Counted from the stretch's first letter, positions 1 through 6,521 are shown. The stretch: DNA of 7,596 bases from Gammaproteobacteria bacterium (GCA_020846815.1 JADLDF010000430.1:1-7596); one strand, 5' to 3'. Numbers and translations: made by a program. The notes: generated by a model from the letters alone, not told the origin.

Positions 1-190
1 ACAGCGCCTCGCGGAAGGTCTCCTCGGTGACGAAGCCGAGCGCGACCAGCGTCTCGCCGAGCGGCTTGCGGCTGCGCTCCTGCTCGATCAGCGCGATCTT
101 GAGCTGGTCGGCGCTGATGAGACCTGCATCGACCAGTCGCTCGCCGAGCCGCCCGCGCGGTGCGGCGACCTCGGCCGGCACTGCGCTCAC
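1..190 (-). CDS. mshE: MshE/GspE-like pilus assembly ATPase, N-terminal c-di-GMP-binding domain (partial)
   Basis: This is the 5' end of a gene that runs off the left edge; 63 codons are visible. Members of this family are hexameric cytoplasmic ATPases that drive pilin polymerisation. The visible part is only the N-terminal regulatory domain (MshEN/T2SSE_N). Residues 14-37 start RLGERLVDAGLIS and end at Gln37, matching the known 24-residue c-di-GMP motif RLGxx(LVI)2xxG(LVI)2x4Lx3Lx2Q at every defined position. After a five-residue spacer (38-42) a second copy begins at residue 43 (PLGETLVALGFV), with Pro where the first copy has Arg. The start is GTG at 190-188, which overlaps the TGA of the upstream mshN-like gene as GTGA. 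No good Shine-Dalgarno sequence precedes it, so translation is probably coupled. The catalytic Walker domain lies outside the window. A GspE or PilB relative is possible, but the adjacent mshL/M/N set favours MshE. Confidence 0.87.
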   Translation of the reverse strand, partial: MSAVPAEVAAPRGRLGERLVDAGLISADQLKIALIEQERSRKPLGETLVALGFVTEETFREAL

Positions 191-1626
191 GGCGGTGCGG
201 CCCGCAGCTGCGCGAGCCGCTCGCGCACGGCCGCGACGTCGAAGCGCGCCGCGCGGCCGCGGGCTGCGAGCTCGAGCGCTCGGTCGTACCAGGGCAGTGC
301 CGCCGTGGCCTTGCCCAGCCGCTCGAGCGCCACGGCGACGTTGAACGCATAGTCGGCCGCCTGCGGCGCGAGCGTGGCCGCGGCGAAGTACTCGGCCTGC
401 GCGTCGGCCCAGCGCTGCTGGCGCGAGAGCACGTTGCCGAGCGCGAAGTGCAGCGGCGCCGACGACCGATCGGCCAGCAGCTGACGCAACCGCGATTCGA
501 TCGCGCCGGCGTCGCCCTCGCCGGCGAGCTCTGCGAGACCGGCCCAGGCACGCGGGTGATCCGGCACCGATTCCAGCACGCTGCGGAATCCGCGCCGGGC
601 GGCTGCATCGTCACCGCGGGACTGCGCGATCACCGCCAGCGCGAGCTGGGCATCGACCTGGCCGGGCTCGGACTGCAGCACGCTGCGGTAGAGCGTCTCG
701 GCGCGCACCAGGTCGCCGGCCTGCATCGCCGTCCAGGCCGCTTCGAGCGGTGCCGGCTCGCGCGTGACGGAAATGCGGACGGCCCCCGATGGGCCGTTCA
801 TGGCCGGCTCGCGGGATGTCGATGCGGCGGCCTGCTGGTCAGCCGTCTCCACCGCATTCGGTCGACCGGCGCGCGGCGCGGACGCGGCGGCCGCCTCCCG
901 GGACGTCGCAGGCGGTGCGGTATCCGAGGGCGCCGCTCGAACCGAATTGCGATCGCCGACGGCGGTCACCGCCGCGCCGGGAGCCGCGGTCGCCGGCACC
1001 GGCGCCGCCGCTGCGGCCGCATCGATCGCCGCCGCATCGTCCGGTACCGGCGGGCTCGCGGGCGCGGCCAATGGCGGCGGCACGAAGGCCGCGACCGGGG
1101 TGTCGACCCAGCGGTCGTAGAAGAACAGGCCGGCCAGCAGCAGGCCGACGAACAGCGGCAGGCCGATCAGCCAGGGCAGTGCCGGTCGACGGCCGCTCGC
1201 GGCAGCGGCACCAGCGACGCCCGGCACGGTGATGGCGGCGGCGATGCCGGGCGCGGAAGCCGGCGGCGCCGGCACCGCCGCCGGCGACGCGGCCGCGGCG
1301 CGCGCCGCAGCACGCACCGGCGCGGCTGCAGCCGGGCCGCCCGGAGCGCCCGCATTGCGCGCCGCCCGCGCCGCGAGCAGCGCTTCGGCCGGCGAGGCGA
1401 CGCGCGGTGCCACGGCGGCGACGGGCTGGAGCGTCGGCGGTGTAGTGATCTGTGCCGCCGGTGCGGACGGCGGCGCCTCACCCGGCAGCGGCGGTTCCTC
1501 CGCCAGCGCCAGCGCTCCTTCCGTCTCGAATGCCGGTCCCGGCTCAGGCGACGCGGCCGTCGCGGGTGGCGTCGCCTCGCGCTTGCGCGCCTCGGCCTCC
1601 TTCAATGCATCCAGCAGCAGGCTCAT
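187..1626 (-). CDS. mshN: MshN-like TPR membrane protein of MSHA-type pilus biogenesis
   Basis: The 479-residue product looks like a bitopic inner-membrane protein. It starts with a short conserved-looking helix (MSLLLDALKEAEARKRE), followed by a long Ala/Pro-rich cytoplasmic stretch to about residue 145. A single hydrophobic segment (about 148-170, PALPWLIGLPLFVGLLLAG) follows, then an Ala/Pro-rich, probably periplasmic linker to about 290, and tetratricopeptide-type helical repeats from about 295 to 455 (for example AAWTAMQAGDLVRAETLYRS). MshN-family proteins share this plan and are accessory components of MSHA pilus assembly; their exact role is poorly defined. The ATG at 1626 has GAGG seven bases upstream and lies 9 bp past the mshL stop. 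The stop overlaps the mshE GTG. The linkers are low in complexity and probably fast-evolving. The mshN name rests on position and architecture, since TPR sequences alone identify little. Confidence 0.85.
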   Translation of the reverse strand: MSLLLDALKEAEARKREATPPATAASPEPGPAFETEGALALAEEPPLPGEAPPSAPAAQITTPPTLQPVAAVAPRVASPAEALLAARAARNAGAPGGPAAAAPVRAAARAAAASPAAVPAPPASAPGIAAAITVPGVAGAAAASGRRPALPWLIGLPLFVGLLLAGLFFYDRWVDTPVAAFVPPPLAAPASPPVPDDAAAIDAAAAAAPVPATAAPGAAVTAVGDRNSVRAAPSDTAPPATSREAAAASAPRAGRPNAVETADQQAAASTSREPAMNGPSGAVRISVTREPAPLEAAWTAMQAGDLVRAETLYRSVLQSEPGQVDAQLALAVIAQSRGDDAAARRGFRSVLESVPDHPRAWAGLAELAGEGDAGAIESRLRQLLADRSSAPLHFALGNVLSRQQRWADAQAEYFAAATLAPQAADYAFNVAVALERLGKATAALPWYDRALELAARGRAARFDVAAVRERLAQLRAAPP

Positions 1627-1635
1627 GTCTGCGCC

Positions 1636-3399
1636 TCAGCGGCCGGCATCGGCGCCGGGGACCGCACCGAAGAACTCCGCATCGGGCAGCATGCCGCGGA
1701 ACGCGGCATAGTCGCCCTCGACGGAGGGATCGCGCACGATCACGGGGCGCAGGAAGATCACCAGCTCGCTCTTGCGACCGCGCTTGGAGCGGTACTTGAA
1801 CAGCTCGCCAACGCCGGGCACGCGGCCGACGCCGGGCACCTGGTCGACGCCCTGAGTGGCCTCCTCGCGCATCAGGCCGCCGAGCACGGCGATCTGGCCA
1901 TCGCGCACCTTGATCACGGACTCCATCTCGCGCGTCTGGATCTCGGGCACGCGGCTGCTGACGTCCGGCAGCTGCGCGCCCGACTGGCGCGCCAGCGCCA
2001 GCGACAGCGCGACGCCCGGGTCTTCGACGAAACCGCTGAGGCGCGAGATCGTCGGCCGCAGGTTGAGCACGACCTCGTCGCTGGCCGCGATCTGCGGCGT
2101 GACGTTCATCAGGAAGCCGACCGGCACGGTGCTCGGCGTCGAGGTCACCGTGAAGGTGGTCGGGCTGCCGGCCGTGCCCGGCGTGAAGTCGGCCTTGAGC
2201 TGGAAATAGACGAGGTTCTCGACGACCTTGATCAGCGCGGTCTGATTGTTCAGCGCGCTGATCTTCGGGCTAGACAGCACGCGCGTGCGGCCGAAGGACT
2301 CGAGCAGGCGCACCGCGCCGGCGATATCGCTGTACTTGCCCGACTCCGCGAACTCCAGCAGGCCGAGCGTCGGCACGGTGCCGCCGACCGTGGTGCCGCC
2401 GGGAAGCTCCGAGACGCTGCCGCCCGGGCGCAGGGTGAAGCCGATCTGGCTCGAGGCGCCGCGCCGCACGGCGCTCCAGTCGATGCCCTGCTCGTAGCCG
2501 TCGGAGAGCTCGACCTCGACCACGGTCGCTTCGATCAGTACCTGGCGGCGTGCGCTGCGGACGCTCGAGTCGAGGAATTCCTGCACGCGCGCGTGCTGGC
2601 GCGAAGTCGCACGAACGGCGAGCACGCCGGTCTCGGGCTGCGCGATCACCGAGGCGGCTTCGCGCAGACGCAGGTTCGGCTGCTTGCGGGCGTCGTCCTT
2701 GTCCCTGCCCTCGCCGGCCTCCGGCTCGTCGACGCCGGGCAGCAGCTTGTCGGTCTCCTGCAGCAGCGCCTTCAGCGACTCGGTCAGCGATTCCCAGTAG
2801 CGGTTCTGCGCGGTATTGAGGATCTCGGTGTTCGAGTTGTTGCCGGCAGCCGTGGCGCTGCCGCCGACGCCGGTCTCGCCGCCGGTGCCGCCCGTGGTCG
2901 CCACCTGGGTCGCGATCGAGGTGCGGCTCGAGGCGTCGCGCGACATGTTCAGATAGTCGACGCGATAGACGCGCACGAACGGCGTGTCGGGGACGACCGT
3001 GAGCAGGTCGTCCTCGAGCGTGTAGCGCATGTCCACCTGGGCGGCGATGCGGTTGAGGATCTGCGGCAGGGTCTGGTCGATCGCGTTCAGCGTGACGACG
3101 CCGCGCACGTCCGGATGCACGTCGAGGTTCACCTTGGCATCACGCGCCAGCGAGAACAGCAGCTCGGCGGCCGGCACGCCGTTGACGCAGACGGTGTAGC
3201 GCTCCAGCGGCTTCTGCGATTCCGGCTGCGGCAGGTCGAGGCTGCGCGTCACCGGCGCCGGGATCCGGGAACGGTCGCCGGCCGGAGTGCCGACGGGCTG
3301 CTGCAGGTGGGCCGTGGACGGTGCCGGCGGCGGCGTCACGCAGCCGGCCAGCAGTGTCAATGCGACGGCGAGAACGATGGCCCGCGCGGAGATGATCAT
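1636..3399 (-). CDS. mshL: MshL-like secretin lipoprotein (outer-membrane pilus channel)
   Basis: The 587-residue product should form the outer-membrane ring through which the pilus passes. Residues 1-20 are a lipoprotein signal peptide ending in the lipobox LAGC (Cys20); Val at +2 fits outer-membrane sorting. Residues about 65-150 form the N-terminal secretin/TonB short domain (VTLNAIDQTLPQILNRIAAQ). A Gly/Ser/Thr-rich linker covers about 165-245. An N1-type domain follows near 247-300 (RQVLIEATVVEVELSDGYEQ). The C-terminal secretin domain runs from about 370 to 555, with VLSSPKISALNNQTALIKV and the conserved VPGVGRVPGVGELF (about 521-534), then ELVIFLRPVIV. The ATG at 3399 is chosen because it begins the lipoprotein signal, has GGAG seven bases upstream, and overlaps the mshM stop as ATGA; the frame is open further upstream, but that extension is Arg-rich and antisignal. 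The linker and lipobox favour MshL over PilQ or GspD. Confidence 0.93.
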   Translation of the reverse strand: MIISARAIVLAVALTLLAGCVTPPPAPSTAHLQQPVGTPAGDRSRIPAPVTRSLDLPQPESQKPLERYTVCVNGVPAAELLFSLARDAKVNLDVHPDVRGVVTLNAIDQTLPQILNRIAAQVDMRYTLEDDLLTVVPDTPFVRVYRVDYLNMSRDASSRTSIATQVATTGGTGGETGVGGSATAAGNNSNTEILNTAQNRYWESLTESLKALLQETDKLLPGVDEPEAGEGRDKDDARKQPNLRLREAASVIAQPETGVLAVRATSRQHARVQEFLDSSVRSARRQVLIEATVVEVELSDGYEQGIDWSAVRRGASSQIGFTLRPGGSVSELPGGTTVGGTVPTLGLLEFAESGKYSDIAGAVRLLESFGRTRVLSSPKISALNNQTALIKVVENLVYFQLKADFTPGTAGSPTTFTVTSTPSTVPVGFLMNVTPQIAASDEVVLNLRPTISRLSGFVEDPGVALSLALARQSGAQLPDVSSRVPEIQTREMESVIKVRDGQIAVLGGLMREEATQGVDQVPGVGRVPGVGELFKYRSKRGRKSELVIFLRPVIVRDPSVEGDYAAFRGMLPDAEFFGAVPGADAGR

Positions 3400-4262
3400 G
3401 CGATGGCTCCGAGAGGTTCGACGGCTGCCGACGTCGCGGCCACATGTACGGCGGCGCGGCGTTCGCCGTCGAGCTCGACGCGCGCGCGCTCCACGTCGCG
3501 CCGGTCGACGCGCCCATGGCGACGCACGAAGGCGGACAGCAGCGCCTTGTCGGCGAGCAGGTTGATGCGGCGTACCAGGCCGCCGGCGAGCGCCCACAGC
3601 TCGCGCACGGCGCCCGGGCCGAAAGGGCTCGGTCCGACGAGGCCGGCGCAGCGCATGCGGTGCTCGAGATAGTCGCCGACCAGGCCGCGGTCGAGCGCCT
3701 GCATCGCGAAGCGCTCGACGACGCGGTCGCGCAGCGCGCGCATGCGCGCATCGAGCAGCACGTCGTCCAGCTCGGGCTGGCCGAACAGCACGATCTGCAG
3801 CAGCTTGTGCCGCCCGGTCTCGAGATTCGACAGCAGGCGGATCTGTTCCAGCGACTCGTGGGGCATCACGTGCGCCTCGTCGACCACGAGCATCACGCGT
3901 CGGCCCGCCATGTAGCGCGCGATCAGCACCTGCTGCAGCGCGTCGAGCGGGTCGGGACGCTGCCGCCCGTCGAGATCGCGCAGCAGGGCTGCCGTGATCT
4001 CGCGGCGGCGCAGCGAGGGGTTCGCGAGGTAGATCGACTCGAGGCCCTGCGGCAGCGAGTCGAGCAGCTTGCGGCAGAGCATCGTCTTGCCGCTGCCGAC
4101 TTCGCCCGTGACCACGACGATGCCTTCCTGGTGCCGCACCGAATACTCGATGGCCTGCAGCAGCTCGGCCCTTCCTGCGCCCGGATAGAAGAAGCGCGGG
4201 TCAGGCGTGATCGAGAACGGCGCCCGTTCCAGACCGAAGTGCGCGAGATAGAGCCGGTCCAC
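3396..4262 (-). CDS. mshM: MshM/GspA-like AAA+ ATPase of pilus biogenesis
   Basis: This 288-residue cytoplasmic ATPase belongs to the ExeA/GspA-like AAA group. Its N-terminus (YLAHFGLERAPFSITPDPRFFY) is the typical family opening. Walker A is GEVGSGKT at 53-60, Walker B is VMLVVDEAH at 123-131, a sensor-1-like strand is IVLFGQPEL at 157-165, and the lid carries RRINLLADKALL at 231-242. It ends shortly after that domain, so unlike GspA it has no transmembrane helix or peptidoglycan-binding domain. That length is usual for MshM. In the MSHA system it is an accessory assembly ATPase whose partner is not firmly established. The start is GTG at 4262-4260, with GAGG eight bases upstream. It lies 28 bp after the prepilin stop and overlaps mshL by 4 bp. 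In Vibrio mshM follows mshL; here it precedes it. Confidence 0.91.
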   Translation of the reverse strand: MDRLYLAHFGLERAPFSITPDPRFFYPGAGRAELLQAIEYSVRHQEGIVVVTGEVGSGKTMLCRKLLDSLPQGLESIYLANPSLRRREITAALLRDLDGRQRPDPLDALQQVLIARYMAGRRVMLVVDEAHVMPHESLEQIRLLSNLETGRHKLLQIVLFGQPELDDVLLDARMRALRDRVVERFAMQALDRGLVGDYLEHRMRCAGLVGPSPFGPGAVRELWALAGGLVRRINLLADKALLSAFVRRHGRVDRRDVERARVELDGERRAAVHVAATSAAVEPLGAIA

Positions 4263-4290
4263 GTCGGAAACCTCGCCGTATCCTGCGGCG

Positions 4291-4959
4291 TCAGAACGCC
4301 GTGCAGACGGTGTAGCGCTGGTCCTCGCTGTAGTTGGCGGCGACCGCGCCCGGCGCGGTGTTGCCGACGCCGGCCTGCAGCGTGGCGCGGACCGTGCCCG
4401 TGCCGGGCTGGCCGTCGTCGAGCTGATTGTCGAGCGCGGTGGCGGCCTTGCCCGGCACCTGGCTCATGCAGACCACGCGACTGTTGAAGTTGTTGAGCTG
4501 CGTGGTCAGCGAGGCGACGCCCGTGATGCCGCCGAAGGCGTTCTTGGCGAGCGCCGCGGCGCCGGTATCGGCCGCGTTGCCGGTCAGGAAGCCGGCCGCG
4601 CGCAGGTGCTGCCAGAAGCCGAGGTGCTCGCCGCCCGGTGCGGCGAACGGGTTGGCACCGGCTCCGACCACGCCGTCGCGATTGCCGCCGACCGTGATCG
4701 GCGTCCAGCCGCTGCCGCGACCCTGCAGCGTGCCGACCGGACCGTCGTCGCCCGGCAGCGACTTGTAGCGATCGAGGTAGCCGTAGGAAGCTGCCTTGAT
4801 GCTGTTGAAATCGTTGGTCGCGTTCTTCACGCGGCTGTTCTCGACCAGCTCCTGGCCCTTGAGGATGGCGCCAAGCAGCAGGCCGATGATCACCAGGACC
4901 ACGGCTATCTCGACCAGCGTGAAACCGGCCTGGCTCGAGGGAGGACGACGATGTTCCAT
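4291..4959 (-). CDS. type IV prepilin-like protein (pilin or pseudopilin subunit)
   Basis: The 222-residue product has a class III (prepilin) signal. Residues 1-12 are a short polar leader ending in Gly12. Cleavage and N-methylation would give a mature protein starting FTLVEIAVVLVIIGLLLG, with the conserved Glu5 (Glu17 of the precursor) and a hydrophobic helix to about residue 33. The helix continues amphipathically (KGQELVENSRVKNATND), followed by a globular region with SLPGDD (67-72), NRDGVVGAG (93-101) and FWQHLRAAGFLTG (115-127). Two Cys, at 164 and 219, are placed like a C-terminal disulphide loop. It is the first gene of the pilus operon, so it may be a major or minor subunit; sequence alone does not decide. 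The ATG at 4959 is chosen because GGAGAG lies four bases upstream and the leader length is right; an upstream in-frame ATG at 5040 would add 27 Arg/Ala/Ser-rich residues. No gene symbol is assigned because it is not clearly MshA. Confidence 0.9.
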   Translation of the reverse strand: MEHRRPPSSQAGFTLVEIAVVLVIIGLLLGAILKGQELVENSRVKNATNDFNSIKAASYGYLDRYKSLPGDDGPVGTLQGRGSGWTPITVGGNRDGVVGAGANPFAAPGGEHLGFWQHLRAAGFLTGNAADTGAAALAKNAFGGITGVASLTTQLNNFNSRVVCMSQVPGKAATALDNQLDDGQPGTGTVRATLQAGVGNTAPGAVAANYSEDQRYTVCTAF

Positions 4960-4963
4960 GATT

Positions 4964-4969
4964 CTCTCC
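4964..4969 (-). promoter_or_regulatory. ribosome binding site of the prepilin gene
   Basis: Read on the minus strand, GGAGAG ends four bases before the ATG at 4959. It is the strongest Shine-Dalgarno sequence in the window and decides this start over the upstream in-frame ATG at 5040. Confidence 0.75.
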
Positions 4970-4978
4970 GTGACAGAC

Positions 4979-4996
4979 GACGCGGACGCGGACGCG
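4979..4996. repeat. three tandem GACGCG hexamers in the prepilin 5' leader
   Basis: Three exact head-to-tail copies of GACGCG are followed by the palindrome CGCGGCCGCG (4993-5002, sharing the end of the third copy) and a fourth GACGCG at 5004-5009. They lie between the inverted repeat and the ribosome binding site of the prepilin gene. In a genome this GC-rich such a short array may be chance. Confidence 0.5.
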
Positions 4997-5016
4997 GCCG
5001 CGCGACGCGACCGCTG

Positions 5017-5041
5017 TATGTCGCATCGGAGTATCGACATA
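5017..5041. repeat. inverted repeat TATGTCG-N11-CGACATA upstream of the prepilin gene
   Basis: Two perfect 7-bp arms (5017-5023 and 5035-5041) flank an 11-bp asymmetric spacer, 58 bp upstream of the prepilin ATG. The geometry would suit a dimeric regulator, or a weak RNA stem if transcribed. It is not followed by a T-run on either strand, so it is not an intrinsic terminator. I do not recognise it as the site of a particular regulator. Confidence 0.45.
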
Positions 5042-5066
5042 AAGTTGCCGTCTCCCCGTGACGCGC

Positions 5067-6521
5067 TTAACGCTTCCCCTGGCGCGAGACGAGATCCTTG
5101 CGCGGGTTCACGAATCCGTGATGGCGCGACGTGTGCGGCAAGGGCCTGCCGCTCCCGGGTGCCACGCTCCCCCCGGCCAGGAAGGCCGCGATGCCCTCGG
5201 CGGCCGCGACTCCGGTGGCGAAGCAGGCGGTCAGCAGATAGCCGCCGGTCGGGGCTTCCCAGTCGAGCATCTCGCCGGCACAGAACACGCCGGGCAGGTC
5301 GGAGAGCATCAGACCCTCGTCCACCGCGGCCAGGCGCACGCCGCCCGCGGTGCTGATGGCCTCGGCGAGCGGACGCGGCGCCCCCAGCCGCAGCGGCAGC
5401 GCTTTCAGGGCCGCGGCGAGGCGTGCCGGATCCTGCGTCAGCTCACGCGGCAGCAGCTCGTGGACCAGGGCGACACGCAGCCCCGTGAGCCCCAGCCGTG
5501 ATTTCAGGTGGCTCGACAGAGACTTCGAGCCGCGCGGCCGGGACAGCGCTCGGCTCACCCACTCGGCACTGCGCTGCGGCAGCAGATCGAGCGCCACGAT
5601 GGCCTGATGGCCACGCGTGATCGTCTCGCGTATCCCGGCGGACGCGGCATAGACCAGGCTGCCCTCGACGCCGCCGGCGGTGATCACGAACTCGCCGACC
5701 TGCGCGGCCGGCTGTCCGTCGGGGCGTGTCCAGCGCAGCTCCACTCCCTTGAGGGGCGCACCCGCGAAGCGCGTACGGAAGTGCTCGCTCCAGCCGGGCA
5801 CGAGCCCGCCATCCGGCGCGGCACGCACGACGTCGAAACCGCAGTTCGCGGGCCGCAGCGCTGCGACCGCCACGCCCGCCGCCTGCAGCCACGGCAACCA
5901 GGCGCCGTCCGATCCCAATGCCGGCCAGCTCGCGCCGCCGAGCGCCAGCAGCACCGCTTCGGCGCGGACGTGCAGCTCGCCTTGCGGCGCGGCGATGCGC
6001 AGCATCGGTGGATGCGGACGCGAGGCTCCGGACACTCCGGTCGCAGGGTCCGCCGTCGCGGTACCGGGCGCGGACCGCGCTGCGAACCCGAGCAAGCGGT
6101 GACGCGTGTGGATCCTCACGCCCTGCGCACGCAGCCGCTGCAGCCAGCGCCGCAGCAGCGGCGCTGCTTTCATTTCGCGCGGGAACACCCGCCCCGAGCT
6201 GCCGACGAAGGTCTCGACGCCGAGCCCCCCGGCCCAGGTGCGCAACTGCGCCGCGCCGAAATGCTGCAGCCGCGGCTGCAGCCAGTCCCGCGCCGCGCCA
6301 TACCGCTCGACGAACGGCTCGAAGTCCTCGTCGTGCGTGAGGTTCAGACCGCCCTTGCCGGCGAGCAGGAACTTGCGGCCGACCGAGGGCATGGCATCGA
6401 GCAGGTCCACCTGCCACCCTCGGCCCGCGAGCACTTCCGCGGCCATGAGCCCGGCCGGCCCGCCACCGACGATGGCGATCACACAGTCCATGCAGGGCGA
6501 GACGGTAACGGGCGCAGTCAT
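5067..6521 (-). CDS. FAD-dependent flavoprotein, HI0933/BaiN-like superfamily (PP_4765-type, TIGR03862)
   Basis: The 484-residue product is a predicted cytoplasmic FAD-binding oxidoreductase. The N-terminal Rossmann motif IVGGGPAGLMAAEVLAGRG (17-35) is followed by an acidic residue at the end of the second strand (LLDAMP). The family signature GRKFLLAGKGGLNLTHDE spans 48-65; canonical HI0933 proteins usually have a GRCN-type version, whereas GGLNLTH points to the uncharacterised PP_4765 branch. Further motifs are GRVFPREMKA (110-119), LLALGGASWPALGSDG (191-206), FVITAGGVEGSLVYAAS (278-294) and the C-terminal FAD-closing GVFCAGEMLDWEAPTGGYLL (411-430). An Ala/Pro-rich insert near 148-172 and a basic tail after about 450 make it longer than I expect for this group. 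The ATG at 6521 lacks a clear Shine-Dalgarno sequence; Met11 (6491) is a possible alternative start. Substrate and pathway are unknown, and nothing ties it to the pili except orientation. Confidence 0.88.
   Translation of the reverse strand: MTAPVTVSPCMDCVIAIVGGGPAGLMAAEVLAGRGWQVDLLDAMPSVGRKFLLAGKGGLNLTHDEDFEPFVERYGAARDWLQPRLQHFGAAQLRTWAGGLGVETFVGSSGRVFPREMKAAPLLRRWLQRLRAQGVRIHTRHRLLGFAARSAPGTATADPATGVSGASRPHPPMLRIAAPQGELHVRAEAVLLALGGASWPALGSDGAWLPWLQAAGVAVAALRPANCGFDVVRAAPDGGLVPGWSEHFRTRFAGAPLKGVELRWTRPDGQPAAQVGEFVITAGGVEGSLVYAASAGIRETITRGHQAIVALDLLPQRSAEWVSRALSRPRGSKSLSSHLKSRLGLTGLRVALVHELLPRELTQDPARLAAALKALPLRLGAPRPLAEAISTAGGVRLAAVDEGLMLSDLPGVFCAGEMLDWEAPTGGYLLTACFATGVAAAEGIAAFLAGGSVAPGSGRPLPHTSRHHGFVNPRKDLVSRQGKR

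Larger units (their letters stand above)
4960..5066 (-). promoter_or_regulatory. leader and probable promoter region of the pilus operon
   Basis: This 107-bp gap separates the flavoprotein stop from the prepilin start, and is the only upstream gap large enough to hold the pilus-operon promoter. It is less GC-rich around 5015-5045 than its surroundings. No convincing sigma-70 pair is visible: the best minus-strand reading, TTTATG then 17 bp then CATACA, is weak at both boxes. I also looked for the GG-N10-GC core of a sigma-54 promoter and did not find it. No hairpin followed by a T-run is seen after the flavoprotein gene, so read-through from that gene remains possible. Confidence 0.4.

Noticed and set aside
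3400..3597. Upstream extension of the secretin frame to 3597
   Set aside because: It adds 66 mostly Arg/Ala residues inside the mshM coding region and would bury the lipoprotein signal peptide; the ATG at 3399 has a ribosome binding site.
160..3672. 1170-codon open frame on the plus strand
   Set aside because: It runs antisense to mshN and mshL, is rich in Arg, Gly, His and Ala, shows no domain, and is expected where GC-rich third positions remove stop codons from the opposite strand. The minus-strand frames have clear family motifs.
3444..4487. 347-codon plus-strand open frame opposite mshM
   Set aside because: It is the reverse shadow of the mshM and prepilin genes; residue composition is that of antisense GC-rich DNA and it has no recognisable domain or ribosome binding site.
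4960..5040. Upstream extension of the prepilin frame to 5040
   Set aside because: It would give a 39-residue leader before the cleavage Gly, while ATG 4959 has a strong Shine-Dalgarno sequence and gives a normal 12-residue leader.
4960..5066. Sigma-54 promoter or intrinsic terminator in the gap before the pilus operon
   Set aside because: No GG-N10-GC pair was found on the minus strand, and no stem followed by a run of T was found on either strand.
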